Shown: positions 41,303 through 49,864 of the stretch, piece by piece | Numbering within the stretch: position 1 is the first letter of the stretch | How the letters are laid out: each line of letters starts with the position of its first letter | Source: Deferribacteres bacterium | GTDB lineage: Bacteria > Zhuqueibacterota > Zhuqueibacteria > Zhuqueibacterales > Geothermadaptataceae | NCBI GenBank assembly: GCA_020633655.1 | Contig: JACKDF010000002.1 | Location: 62,001 to 126,000, forward strand | Reading direction: 5' to 3' | DNA length: 64,000 bases | Position numbers and translations under genes: made by a program | Notes under the pieces: model-generated | Told to the model about the DNA's origin: nothing | The model's input: the letters and a program-made list of their open reading frames with translations, nothing else | Databases searched by the model: none

Positions 41303-41893
41303 ATGATTGAATGGATTAAAACTGGATCAGACTTTGATCAGATACAAGCAAAACAGGACGATCTGGATATCCTGTTTTTTTATGGTGATTTTTCCGATGC
41401 GGCTAAACGTGCATTAACAGAACTGGAAGAATTTGCCAAAGAAAACGACAAAACTAAAATTTACGGAGTCGACGTAGCTAAAAACAAAGATGTGCACAAG
41501 CACCTCGGCGTTAAAAGTGTGCCCACCGTAGTGATGATGCAAAAGGGTAAGGTCAGTGAAACCATTGAAGGCGTGCAAAGCGCACAATATTATGCTCGCG
41601 CCTTCACCGGTGCAAGTCCAGCGTTGCGCAAAGCCTCCACTGGTTCCGACAAGTCTGCTGCACCACGTGTGGTGGTTTACAGCACACCGACCTGTCCGGC
41701 ATGCAATAACGCCAAAGCCCATTTTCGCCGCAAAGGCGTGCGCTTCCGCGACGTGGATGTATCCCGGGATCAGTCGGCAGCCGATGCTATGGTGAGCCGC
41801 AGTGGACAGATGGGGGTACCGCAAATTGATATCAACGGCCAGCTCATCGTTGGATTTGACCAGGCTCGAATTGATCGCTTATTGAATATTTAA
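41303..41893 (+). CDS. Thioredoxin-glutaredoxin fusion protein
   Basis: A 196-residue cytoplasmic two-domain protein. Residues 1-105 have a thioredoxin fold ('LDILFFYGDFSDAAKRALTE', 'KIYGVDVAKNKDVHKHLGVK', 'SVPTVVMMQKGKV') but no active-site cysteines: the CxxC region reads G-D-F-S-D. Residues 118-196 are a glutaredoxin with C131-P-A-C134 in 'YSTPTCPACNNAK', 'MGVPQIDINGQLIVGFD' and the terminal 'RIDRLL'. The first domain may serve as a docking module. Start ATG 41303 follows AAAGGAAG; groES begins 16 nt after the stop, so the two are probably cotranscribed. Confidence 0.88.
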   Translation: MIEWIKTGSDFDQIQAKQDDLDILFFYGDFSDAAKRALTELEEFAKENDKTKIYGVDVAKNKDVHKHLGVKSVPTVVMMQKGKVSETIEGVQSAQYYARAFTGASPALRKASTGSDKSAAPRVVVYSTPTCPACNNAKAHFRRKGVRFRDVDVSRDQSAADAMVSRSGQMGVPQIDINGQLIVGFDQARIDRLLNI

Positions 41894-41909
41894 TAGTGGA
41901 GATGACAAG

Positions 41910-42194
41910 ATGAAAATCAAACCGATTAACGGACGTATACTGATTCAACCAGTTGAAAAACAAAGCACCACTGCAGGTGGTATATATATTCCGGATACGG
42001 CAAAAGAAAAAGTATACGAAGGGAAAATTATCGATATGCCAAAAGATGTTTCCGATGAAGTAGTGGTTGGTGATATCGTGGTATACAAAGAATACAGCGG
42101 TTCGGAAATTACCATCGAAGGTGAGAAGTATCTGCTGGTTACTGTTGATGATCTACTGGCAAAATACGTTACAACAGATGAGATTCCGGATTAA
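41910..42194 (+). CDS. groES: GroES co-chaperonin
   Basis: A 94-residue 10-kDa chaperonin. 'IKPINGRILIQPVEKQSTTA' is the N-terminal strand, 'GGIYIPDTAKEKVYEG' the mobile loop, and 'VVGDIVVYKEYSGSEITIEG' the core. It caps GroEL rings during protein folding. No groEL is adjacent, which is unusual; the gene instead follows the thioredoxin-glutaredoxin fusion by 16 nt. No CIRCE element was found. A clear rho-independent terminator follows. It may be a second, specialised GroES copy. Confidence 0.92.
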   Translation: MKIKPINGRILIQPVEKQSTTAGGIYIPDTAKEKVYEGKIIDMPKDVSDEVVVGDIVVYKEYSGSEITIEGEKYLLVTVDDLLAKYVTTDEIPD

Positions 42195-42241
42195 GGTTGT
42201 TTGTTTTTTTTAGCTGAAAAATAAATCGAATGATTTATTTT

Positions 42242-42271
42242 AAAAGCCCTGTATTTGCAGGGCTTTTTGTT
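42242..42271 (+). terminator. Rho-independent terminator after groES
   Basis: AAAAGCCCTG (42242-42251) pairs with CAGGGCTTTT (42258-42267) around the loop TATTTG and is followed by TGTTTT. The stem is a perfect 10 bp. Confidence 0.85.
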
Positions 42272-42996
42272 TTGTATATGATCCCGGGGCCCATAGTTTA
42301 AGCTCAAATTTTCCAGGGGAAAATCGTCCTACATTTCCGTTGCAATTGGGAAAAAATTCCGTTTATTGGTACATACAATCCCCTTCACTTTGTTTTGAAA
42401 TGTGTAAAAGTGTGAAGCAACCAGGATGCATGACAAGGACACTGCAATGCCTGATTTCACCGATTCTACTGCCCAATTTTCGAAACCTTGCAACGATAGC
42501 CTCCTTGCCATTCTCAGTCATACTTTTCGATTCGTAATGAATTTTAAAAATTTCAAGTAAATGAAGTTCAAAAAGAGAAAAAAATCCCGCCCTGATTCCA
42601 TCGTTCGTTTTAATAATTATCTCTGGAAAAAAATATTTTCCCCCTGGCCATAACCATTTTAGCCTGCATTACCTAATCCATCGGGATTTGTTGGGATACC
42701 CAGGCAAATTCTGAATATTTATTCAAAGCAGGCATACATACCACACTTTCCTGATTATTTTTGATTCTTGTTTATTTGCATGATCGTCATTTTGCTTCGC
42801 CGGCCTTCGGCTCGGCAAGCTTTTGGCCAAAACGAAGTTCTGTGGAAGCAAAATCCACCTTTGTCAACCTCAACTATTTATAGATTCTTGATTTCAATAT
42901 AGTGGAACGACAAAAAAAGCATTTCCGGATGGATACAAATATTTGATTTTTTATAACCTAATCGTTTAAAATAAAGAAATATAAAGGAGTATAAAA
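42272..42996. other. Intergenic stretch, 725 bp
   Basis: The longest gap of the window. It contains an inverted pair TTTTGCTTC (42790-42798) / GAAGCAAAA (42845-42853) enclosing GGCCTTCGGCTCGGCAAGC, and otherwise A/T-rich DNA. Short frames on both strands (for example 42329-42511 minus) have no family resemblance. The following asnA has a good AAAGGAG ribosome binding site. Confidence 0.45.
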
Positions 42997-44130
42997 ATGG
43001 CGAATGGAGATAAAAAAGCAGATCTCGCTGGCCCTGGTGTCAGCACCTATGAAGAAGTTGAAAAAGTCTTACCAATTGACTATAACCCCTTGCTCCCCCC
43101 TTTAAAACGAATGGATGCACTCTACACCGTAAAACAGTATATCGAAGACAATCTTTGCAAAGAGCTCAATCTGCACATGGTGCAAGTACCGCTCATCGTT
43201 GATACCGATAGTGGCGTGAACGACTATCTTGACCGCGATGGCTCACGCACACCCGTTGATTTTGAGTGCGGATTGGGACTGGAGAAAAAGATAAAAGCGC
43301 AGGTTGTACAGGCTGCGACGAAATGGAAACGGGTTGCGCTCAAGCAATTCGACTGCAATGTGGGCGAGGGAATTTGTACGGATATGAAAGCCGTGCGCAA
43401 GGATTATTTCCTCGACCATGACCATTCCAGTTATGTTGACCAGTGGGACTGGGAGCGGGTGATGACCGCCGATCAGCGCAATCTGGATTTTCTGAAAGAC
43501 GTGGTCAGGAAAATTTGGAAAGTGATTTACGGCGCCGGAGAATATGCAAAGGAAAAATTCCCGGAATTGGCTACGGATAAATACCCTGCATTTCCCGAAG
43601 AGCTCACTTTTCTGCATGCCGAAGAAATTCTGGAGAAGTATCCCGATCTGCCGCGCAAACAGCGCGAAACGCAAATCCTGCAGGACTATCCGGCTGTTTT
43701 CATTATTGGCATTGGCAGTGTTCTCAAGGATGGTTATCCCCACGAAATGCGTGCTGCCGATTATGACGACTGGATCACGCCAACAATTACAAAAAATGGC
43801 GACCAGTATTATGGTCTCAATGGCGATATACTGGTTTGGAATCCAGTCACGCAGCGCCGCCATGAGTTGACGTCAATGGGGATTCGTGTCACCAAAGATA
43901 CTTTGCAGAAGCAACTGCACATAACAAACCAACTCGATTTTCTGAAATTGCCCTACCACCAGGCGATATTGAACGACGAGATTCCCTTGAGTATCGGCGG
44001 TGGTATCGGCCAGTCGCGGACCTACATGTATCTTCTCCGTACCGCCCACCTCGGTGAAGTCAGCGTCACGGTGTGGCCAAAGATTTTGAAAGAGATTTGT
44101 GCGAAGAAGAACATTCGTGTGCTTGAGTAG
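42997..44130 (+). CDS. asnA: Aspartate--ammonia ligase (asparagine synthetase A)
   Basis: A 377-residue cytoplasmic enzyme making asparagine from aspartate, ammonia and ATP; class II aminoacyl-tRNA-synthetase-like fold. Diagnostic blocks: 'TVKQYIEDNLCKELNLHMVQ', 'DTDSGVNDYLDRDGSRTPVD', 'KWKRVALKQFDCNVGEGICT', 'DQWDWERVM' and the late 'GGGIGQSRTYMYLLRTAHLG'. It is about 45 residues longer than E. coli AsnA (330), mainly at the N-terminus and near 190-230. Start ATG 42997 follows AAAGGAG. It stands alone between long gaps. Confidence 0.95.
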   Translation: MANGDKKADLAGPGVSTYEEVEKVLPIDYNPLLPPLKRMDALYTVKQYIEDNLCKELNLHMVQVPLIVDTDSGVNDYLDRDGSRTPVDFECGLGLEKKIKAQVVQAATKWKRVALKQFDCNVGEGICTDMKAVRKDYFLDHDHSSYVDQWDWERVMTADQRNLDFLKDVVRKIWKVIYGAGEYAKEKFPELATDKYPAFPEELTFLHAEEILEKYPDLPRKQRETQILQDYPAVFIIGIGSVLKDGYPHEMRAADYDDWITPTITKNGDQYYGLNGDILVWNPVTQRRHELTSMGIRVTKDTLQKQLHITNQLDFLKLPYHQAILNDEIPLSIGGGIGQSRTYMYLLRTAHLGEVSVTVWPKILKEICAKKNIRVLE

Positions 44131-44147
44131 GACTGTAAGGCTTTCCT

Positions 44148-44172
44148 CGCGGCCACGGTCATCGTGGCTGCG
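44148..44172. repeat. GCCACGG hairpin, copy 1
   Basis: CGCGGCCACG (44148-44157) pairs with CGTGGCTGCG (44163-44172) with one mismatch, 18 nt after the asnA stop. Relatives follow other large genes at 48454, 53889 and 58157. It may end transcripts, although no T run follows. The rest of the gap to 44558 shows no gene; a frame at 44241-44489 has no family resemblance. Confidence 0.65.
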
Positions 44173-44558
44173 TTTGCATGACACTCTGCAGCCTAGCTGA
44201 CGAGTAATATTTCTATTGCAATTCTTAGACAGAATGTTTATTGATAAAGACAATTCATTTTATACAGGGACGAATTGTTTTTCCATGGGTGGAAAATACA
44301 GGATGTTTGCCGGGGTTATTTGCAATGTTCGGTTTTCTTCACTCGTTACGCTTCTCTTTTCTGCATATCTCAGTAAACTCACTTGATCACTCTCATTTAT
44401 TTTCCAAATCGAAAATTAGAATTAACTGCATGGCCCTCTTATTGGTCACCATGGATTTTGCGCTTTATTTCAACTGGATAAAATTTTAGAAACGGAATTC
44501 TATTAAAAACCATTACAAGGAACGTTTTTTACAACTTTTTTTAAGTGAGGAGGCATTT

Positions 44559-47500
44559 ATGTGGCGTTCATTTGGAAGTTTAGTATTTCAAAGATTTCGG
44601 TCATTTTCGCTAATTGTTTTCATTTTCTTGATGAGTTCAATTTCGGCATACAGCCAAAGCACTACAATTTATTATGAAGATTGGGAAGATGGCGTTGGAC
44701 GATGGTTTGCAAGTAATGGAGTTTGGGAAGTTGGTATTCCATCCATTGGACCTGATAGTGCCCATTCAGGTCAAAAATGTGCAGCTACTATTTTGGATGG
44801 GAATTATCCAAGTAATGCAAATACTCGATTAGAAAGTCCAATTAGTCCTGTAATTTCACTACCAAGCATAAATTCCAATGAAAAAATACAATTAAAATTC
44901 TGGCACTGGTTTAGAAATTCAGACGACAAAGGCGAATTACAAATTTCGGTCGATGGATCGGATTGGCAAACAATTTCGAAACGACCTTTTCAAGGCACAA
45001 GCTACTGTTGGACACAATTCGTTGCAGACCTTTCAGAGTATGCAGGCTCAACAATTCGCCTTGGATTTTCTTTTTCCTCAGGTAATTATTACTCAGACAA
45101 TGGCTGGTATATCGATGATATTCTTATTGAGAAAAAACAAGTCAAGTTTCAAAATCCAGAAGATTTCGAAACCGGAGTGGGGGATTGGAGTGCCGATAAT
45201 GGTCTCTGGGAAGTTGGTATACCGACAAATGGGCCGCCTGCCACGCATTCTGGTCAGAATTGTATTGGGACTGTATTGGATAAAAATTATCCGGAAAATG
45301 CTGCTACCCGATTGATTAGTCCCCCGACGATATTGCCTATAGTTTCCCCAGGAGAAAAAATACAATTAAAATTCTGGCACTGGTTTAGAAATTCAGACGA
45401 CAAAGGCGAATTACAAATTTCGGTCGATGGATCGGATTGGCAAACAATTTCGAAACGACCTTTTCAAGGCACAAGCTACTGTTGGACACAATTCGTTGCA
45501 GACCTTTCAGAGTATGCAGGCTCAACAATTCGCCTTGGATTTTCTTTTTCCTCAGGTAATTATTACTCAGACAATGGCTGGTATATCGATGATATTCTTA
45601 TTGAGAAAAAACAAGTCAAGTTTCAAAATCCAGAAGATTTCGAAACCGGAGTGGGGGATTGGAGTGCCGATAATGGTCTCTGGGAAGTTGGTATACCGAC
45701 AAATGGGCCGCCTGCCACGCATTCTGGTCAGAATTGTATTGGGACTGTATTGGATAAAAATTATCCGGAAAATGCTGCTACCCGATTGATTAGTCCCCAA
45801 ATTACTCTTAAACATAAACAAGGGGAGATTCCCATTCTATATTTCTGGCATTGGTTTAGATTAAGTGATGATCAGGGCTATGTTCAATTATCTGTTAATG
45901 GAGGGCCTTGGCGTACAGTTGCTGGACCTTTTAGTGGTAAGAGTGATGTGTGGTCACAAGCACCTCCTGTGGAACTTTCAACATATATTGATTCAACTGT
46001 AAGTATAGCGTTCTCTTTTTTCTCAGGTAATTATTATTCAGACAATGGCTGGTATATCGACGACATTAGAATCGAAGGAATAGATACGACATCATATCGT
46101 CTTGACTTCATCACCCTCACCTACCAGCAAATTGATGCGTCCAATTTTTGCGATTCGTCAAAAGTGCATTCTTACGTCACGGTATCTGACAGCAGCGGTA
46201 ATGCCCTGTCAGATCTTGGTGTGAATAATTTCTCAGTGAAAGAAGATGGCGAGGTGCAAAGTCCGATCACGGTGGAACACATCGGCGCAACTCAGCAACC
46301 AATTTCGGTGGCAATGGTTCTGGACCGCAGCAGTAGTATGGCGGGGCAGCCTCTGGTCGATGCAAAAAATGCGGCGATTGATTTTGTTCACAAAATGGCA
46401 GATCACGATATGGGAGCGGTCATTAGTTTTGCGGCGGATGTTGTCGTTGATCAGGAATTTACAACCGACAAAGATTTGCTTGTTACTGCCATTGAGGCCA
46501 TTAGCAATAGTGAATCAACCCACCACTATGACGGCCTCATGGAGGCGATCAATCAATGCGGCCCGTTGACTGGGAGAAAAGCAATAATTACATTGACAGA
46601 CGGCAAGGATGGTAGCAGTGTCACAACCATCGATTCGTGCATCGCCGCTGCACAAAAAGCGCAACTACCCATTTTCACCATTGGTTTGCTTGGCGGATCA
46701 GGTATTGATGAGGAAGCTCTGAAAAAGATTGCAAGCGAAACAGGTGGCCTCTACTATTTTTCACCTTCATCTGAAAAATTGGCTTATATCTACAATGTAA
46801 TTGCTGAGCATATTCTGCAAAACCAGTACAAAATCACCTACTCCCCACGCAATACAAATGGTGATGGTGTAACCTCACGACTTGTTGAAATAACGGCTTC
46901 ATATAATGGGTCAACAGATTCAAAATCCAAAAGCTACATACCGGCGCCGTGTGATACTCTCGTTCCTTTCTACCCAATTACAGTGAGTGATACGATACCG
47001 CCAAGCCAAAGATTCTGGCTTGATTTAAAAGTGGGCAAAGAGAATCAGCAAGTAAATGATTTATTTGGCATCGCGTTCAAATTGAAATACGACGAAAATG
47101 TTCTCATTTTTCACACAATAAAGGAGGATGAATTTATTGGCAATGATCCAGTGAGTCATTTTGAAGCGGATTCAATTTCCGGTATAATTGCCAGTGGAGT
47201 TTCACGTAAAGCCGGTTCAGGAGGTGTGAATGGTTTTGGCACCGTCGTAAAAGCCGAGTTTGAAGTCAGAAAGAATATCGCCGATGGAACGGTTGCATGG
47301 TTTGAATTGTTGGATGTCTATGCCATCAATTCCCAGGGTGTAGAAATTCGTCTGGATACATTACAATACAAAATCGTTGTTAGCAGTTGTCTCACAACGT
47401 GGCCGGGAGATGCCAATAATGATGGTTTTGTCGATGAAAAGGATGTGCTGCCGATCGGATTTTTCTGGCATACAAGCGGAAATGAATCTCCCTGCCGGCA

Positions 47501-48398
47501 GGCGGCACCCTTCGAATGGCAACCATGCTGCTGTGTACCCTGGACGCCTACTGCTGCAACCTATGCGAACAGTAACGGTGATGGCATCATTGACGAAAAA
47601 GATGTACTGGCATTGGGAATGAATTGGCATAAAGCTCATTCCATTTCAAAAAAACGTAGCGCTACGTCTTTGGCCTTTGATTCCGACAGTATGCTTATCG
47701 ATATCCCAAACACGCTGCAAAAGGGACAGGAAATCGATATCAGAATCAGTGTACCGGAAACGAAAGATTTATTTGGTTTCTCCTTTAAGGCGCAATTTGC
47801 AAACTATGAATTTCTGGAATTTCTTCAAATAAAGCCTGGTGGTTTTCTGGGAGGTAATTTGATATCCTTTGGCGATATTGATATAGAAAATGGGATCGCA
47901 TCTTTGGGACAAACGAAAAAATCGGGTGCAGCAGGAGCAAATGGATCAGGGTGTGTCGCAATTATTTTGTTGAAAGTTAAAGACACCGCACCGGAAAATT
48001 TCCGAATAAAGGTACATGTCACTGATATTACTGCAAATGATTCACAAGGCACAAGATTGGCATACAATGATGCAACTGTATACTTTACGAGTGTAAATTA
48101 TCAGGCAATTCAATTGCCAACCAAGTTCGCTCTTGAACAAAATTATCCAAATCCTTTCAATCCGGAAACGACAATTTCCTATCAATTGCCACGTGCAACG
48201 AATGTGAAATTAATCGTGTTGAATTCAGTAGGACAACATGTCCGAACGCTTGTGGCGGAAGAAAAATCTGCTGGTCGGCATATAGTTCGGTGGAATGGAC
48301 TGAACGGCCTTGGCCGAAAGGTATCGAGTGGCATCTATTTTTACCAACTTGAAGCCGGTGAGTTCACCCAAATGAAAAAAATGATTCTACTTCAATAA
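44559..48398 (+). CDS. Giant secreted protein: repeated beta-sandwich modules, VWA, cohesin-like, dockerin-like, sorting tail
   Basis: A 1279-residue exported protein with GGAGG before ATG 44559 and a signal peptide ending near residue 33. Residues about 38-510 hold three MAM/concanavalin-like modules of about 158 residues ('YYSDNGWYIDDILIE' closes each). The first two share 445 bp of identical DNA. Residues about 520-560 lead to a VWA domain (about 580-760) with MIDAS D589-R-S-S-S. A cohesin-like domain (about 805-940), two EF-hand/dockerin-like segments ('GDANNDGFVDEKDVLPIG', 'NSNGDGIIDEKDVLALGMNW', about 950-1030) and a second cohesin-like domain (about 1040-1175) follow. The tail has 'NYPNPFNPETTISYQLP'. 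It is probably a surface adhesin or scaffold. Confidence 0.85.
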   Translation: MWRSFGSLVFQRFRSFSLIVFIFLMSSISAYSQSTTIYYEDWEDGVGRWFASNGVWEVGIPSIGPDSAHSGQKCAATILDGNYPSNANTRLESPISPVISLPSINSNEKIQLKFWHWFRNSDDKGELQISVDGSDWQTISKRPFQGTSYCWTQFVADLSEYAGSTIRLGFSFSSGNYYSDNGWYIDDILIEKKQVKFQNPEDFETGVGDWSADNGLWEVGIPTNGPPATHSGQNCIGTVLDKNYPENAATRLISPPTILPIVSPGEKIQLKFWHWFRNSDDKGELQISVDGSDWQTISKRPFQGTSYCWTQFVADLSEYAGSTIRLGFSFSSGNYYSDNGWYIDDILIEKKQVKFQNPEDFETGVGDWSADNGLWEVGIPTNGPPATHSGQNCIGTVLDKNYPENAATRLISPQITLKHKQGEIPILYFWHWFRLSDDQGYVQLSVNGGPWRTVAGPFSGKSDVWSQAPPVELSTYIDSTVSIAFSFFSGNYYSDNGWYIDDIRIEGIDTTSYRLDFITLTYQQIDASNFCDSSKVHSYVTVSDSSGNALSDLGVNNFSVKEDGEVQSPITVEHIGATQQPISVAMVLDRSSSMAGQPLVDAKNAAIDFVHKMADHDMGAVISFAADVVVDQEFTTDKDLLVTAIEAISNSESTHHYDGLMEAINQCGPLTGRKAIITLTDGKDGSSVTTIDSCIAAAQKAQLPIFTIGLLGGSGIDEEALKKIASETGGLYYFSPSSEKLAYIYNVIAEHILQNQYKITYSPRNTNGDGVTSRLVEITASYNGSTDSKSKSYIPAPCDTLVPFYPITVSDTIPPSQRFWLDLKVGKENQQVNDLFGIAFKLKYDENVLIFHTIKEDEFIGNDPVSHFEADSISGIIASGVSRKAGSGGVNGFGTVVKAEFEVRKNIADGTVAWFELLDVYAINSQGVEIRLDTLQYKIVVSSCLTTWPGDANNDGFVDEKDVLPIGFFWHTSGNESPCRQAAPFEWQPCCCVPWTPTAATYANSNGDGIIDEKDVLALGMNWHKAHSISKKRSATSLAFDSDSMLIDIPNTLQKGQEIDIRISVPETKDLFGFSFKAQFANYEFLEFLQIKPGGFLGGNLISFGDIDIENGIASLGQTKKSGAAGANGSGCVAIILLKVKDTAPENFRIKVHVTDITANDSQGTRLAYNDATVYFTSVNYQAIQLPTKFALEQNYPNPFNPETTISYQLPRATNVKLIVLNSVGQHVRTLVAEEKSAGRHIVRWNGLNGLGRKVSSGIYFYQLEAGEFTQMKKMILLQ
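44880..45324 (+). repeat. 445-bp direct repeat, copy 1
   Basis: Identical base for base, on direct reading, to 45354-45798; period 474 bp with a 29-bp non-repeated spacer (45325-45353). It covers the end of module 1 and most of module 2 of the giant protein. A third, diverged module follows at 45799-46080. Confidence 0.93.
45354..45798 (+). repeat. 445-bp direct repeat, copy 2
   Basis: Second identical copy of 44880-45324. The break points are sharp: t/a before and c/a after. No reading-frame change, since the period is 158 codons. Confidence 0.93.
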
Positions 48399-48453
48399 CA
48401 TCAAATGACTTCATAAGGCTTTTGCAAGCTGGGTAGTTCCTGCTTCTATCTGT

Positions 48454-48496
48454 CCCTCCCAGCCATAATCCTTGTGGCTGCGAGGGAGATTATTTT
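48454..48496. terminator. Bidirectional terminator hairpin (GCCACGG family, copy 2)
   Basis: CCCTCCCAGCCA (48454-48465) pairs with TGGCTGCGAGGG (48475-48486) with one mismatch and is followed by AGATTATTTTT. It sits between the converging giant gene and the NtrC-type regulator gene, where a shared terminator is expected. Confidence 0.7.
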
Positions 48497-48498
48497 TG

Positions 48499-49848
48499 TC
48501 ACGAATTATCCAGTTTGTACTTTCGCATTTTTTTCCAAAGGGTTGCTCGATCGATCTCCATCATTTCAGCAGCGATTTGCTTCTTCCCTTTGGCCAGCAC
48601 AAGATTCTTTTCAATAAACTCTTTCTCGTTTTGTTCAAGGAATTCCTTCAGGCTTCCAGTTTGTGATCGAAGTTGATCGTCCCGAGCATCTGAATAAAGG
48701 GCGGTGAATATTGTCTCCTGATCTATTGTGAGTGCTTTTGTGAAAATAACCGCTTTCTCTATCAAATTTTCGAGTGCGCGAACGTTTCCCGGCCATTTCT
48801 CGCTCATGATTAGATTCATTGCCTGAGGCGAAAATCCGGTAATCCTTTTATTGTATTTTTCACTGAACCTCATTCGAAAAAAATCTGCGAGAAGTGGAAT
48901 ATCGAGCTGGCGTGCCCGTAACGGAGGAATTTCCAGTTCAATTACACGAAGTCGGTGAAAAAGGTCCTCCCTGAAAGTACCATTTGCTACACGTCCCGCT
49001 AAATTTTGATTTGTCGCCGCAATTATTCTAACATCCACCGTTTGGATTTGAGTTGCACCGATTTTCTCAATTTCGCCATCCTGAAGAACGCGCAGTAATT
49101 TTGCCTGCGCCTGCAAGTTTAATTCTGCGATTTCATCAAGAAAGAGCGTCCCGTTATGCGCTAACTCAAACTTCCCGGTTTGATGCATGTAGGCGCCCGA
49201 GAAGCTTCCTTTTACGTGGCCAAAAAAAATACTTTCGATTAATGTTTCGGGAATCGCAGCGCAGTTCACTTTGATGTAGGGTTTGCCCGCACGATTGCTA
49301 TTGAAGTGAATTGCGCGGGCAACGAGTTCTTTACCTGTTCCGGTTTCACCATAAATCAATACTTTCGCATCCGTTGGGGCAATGGTTTTAATTTGATGAA
49401 AAATGGATTGCATCCCCTCGCTTTCACCAATCATTTGAAACTGCTTTTGTAGTTCATCTAAAAGTGTATGTTTCTCTTCCTGCCAGGATTTTTTAGCGAT
49501 GGCATTTTGGACAGTCACAAGAAGACGGTCTGTTTCGACACCTTTTTCCAGAAAATCATACGCCCCTATTTTAATTGCCTTGACGGCAATTGCAAGAGAG
49601 CTTTGACCTGAAATCATGATGACCGGCACGTGCGGTTTTAGCCGAATTATTTGATCAAGAAGAGAAATTCCATCAATCCCAGGCATTTTGACATCAAGCA
49701 AGATACAATCGTAGTTGTTACGATCAATTAGTTCGATCGCTGCTGTGGGATTATTACTGGTTTCTACGCGATATTTTCTGTGTTGCAGCAATCCGGAAAC
49801 TATATCCAAAAAATGTGTATCATCATCAACGGCCAAAATACTATACAT
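48499..49848 (-). CDS. Sigma-54-dependent response regulator (NtrC family)
   Basis: A 449-residue regulator. Receiver domain at 1-120 with acidic pocket D8-D10 and phospho-acceptor D52 in 'CILLDVKMPG'. The AAA+ sigma-54 activator domain (about 140-370) has Walker A 'GETGTGKE' and a GAFTGA loop in the form 'GSFSGA', plus 'NGTLFLDEIAEL' and 'RLRVIELEIPPLRARQLDI'. A Fis-type helix-turn-helix closes it ('KQIAAEMMEIDRATLWKKMR'). It is encoded 16 nt after its kinase and surely forms a pair with it. Targets would have -24/-12 promoters; I did not find a convincing one in the window. Confidence 0.95.
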   Translation of the reverse strand: MYSILAVDDDTHFLDIVSGLLQHRKYRVETSNNPTAAIELIDRNNYDCILLDVKMPGIDGISLLDQIIRLKPHVPVIMISGQSSLAIAVKAIKIGAYDFLEKGVETDRLLVTVQNAIAKKSWQEEKHTLLDELQKQFQMIGESEGMQSIFHQIKTIAPTDAKVLIYGETGTGKELVARAIHFNSNRAGKPYIKVNCAAIPETLIESIFFGHVKGSFSGAYMHQTGKFELAHNGTLFLDEIAELNLQAQAKLLRVLQDGEIEKIGATQIQTVDVRIIAATNQNLAGRVANGTFREDLFHRLRVIELEIPPLRARQLDIPLLADFFRMRFSEKYNKRITGFSPQAMNLIMSEKWPGNVRALENLIEKAVIFTKALTIDQETIFTALYSDARDDQLRSQTGSLKEFLEQNEKEFIEKNLVLAKGKKQIAAEMMEIDRATLWKKMRKYKLDNS

Positions 49849-49864
49849 TCATATATCCTTACTT

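Noticed and set aside
41640..42268. Heat-shock CIRCE control of groES
   Set aside because: No TTAGCACTC/GAGTGCTAA pair upstream of groES.
42329..42511. Minus-strand open frame in the long gap
   Set aside because: Hydrophobic stretch only; no start signal and no family resemblance.
44241..44489. Open frame of 82 codons between asnA and the giant gene
   Set aside because: No ribosome binding site and no protein-like pattern.
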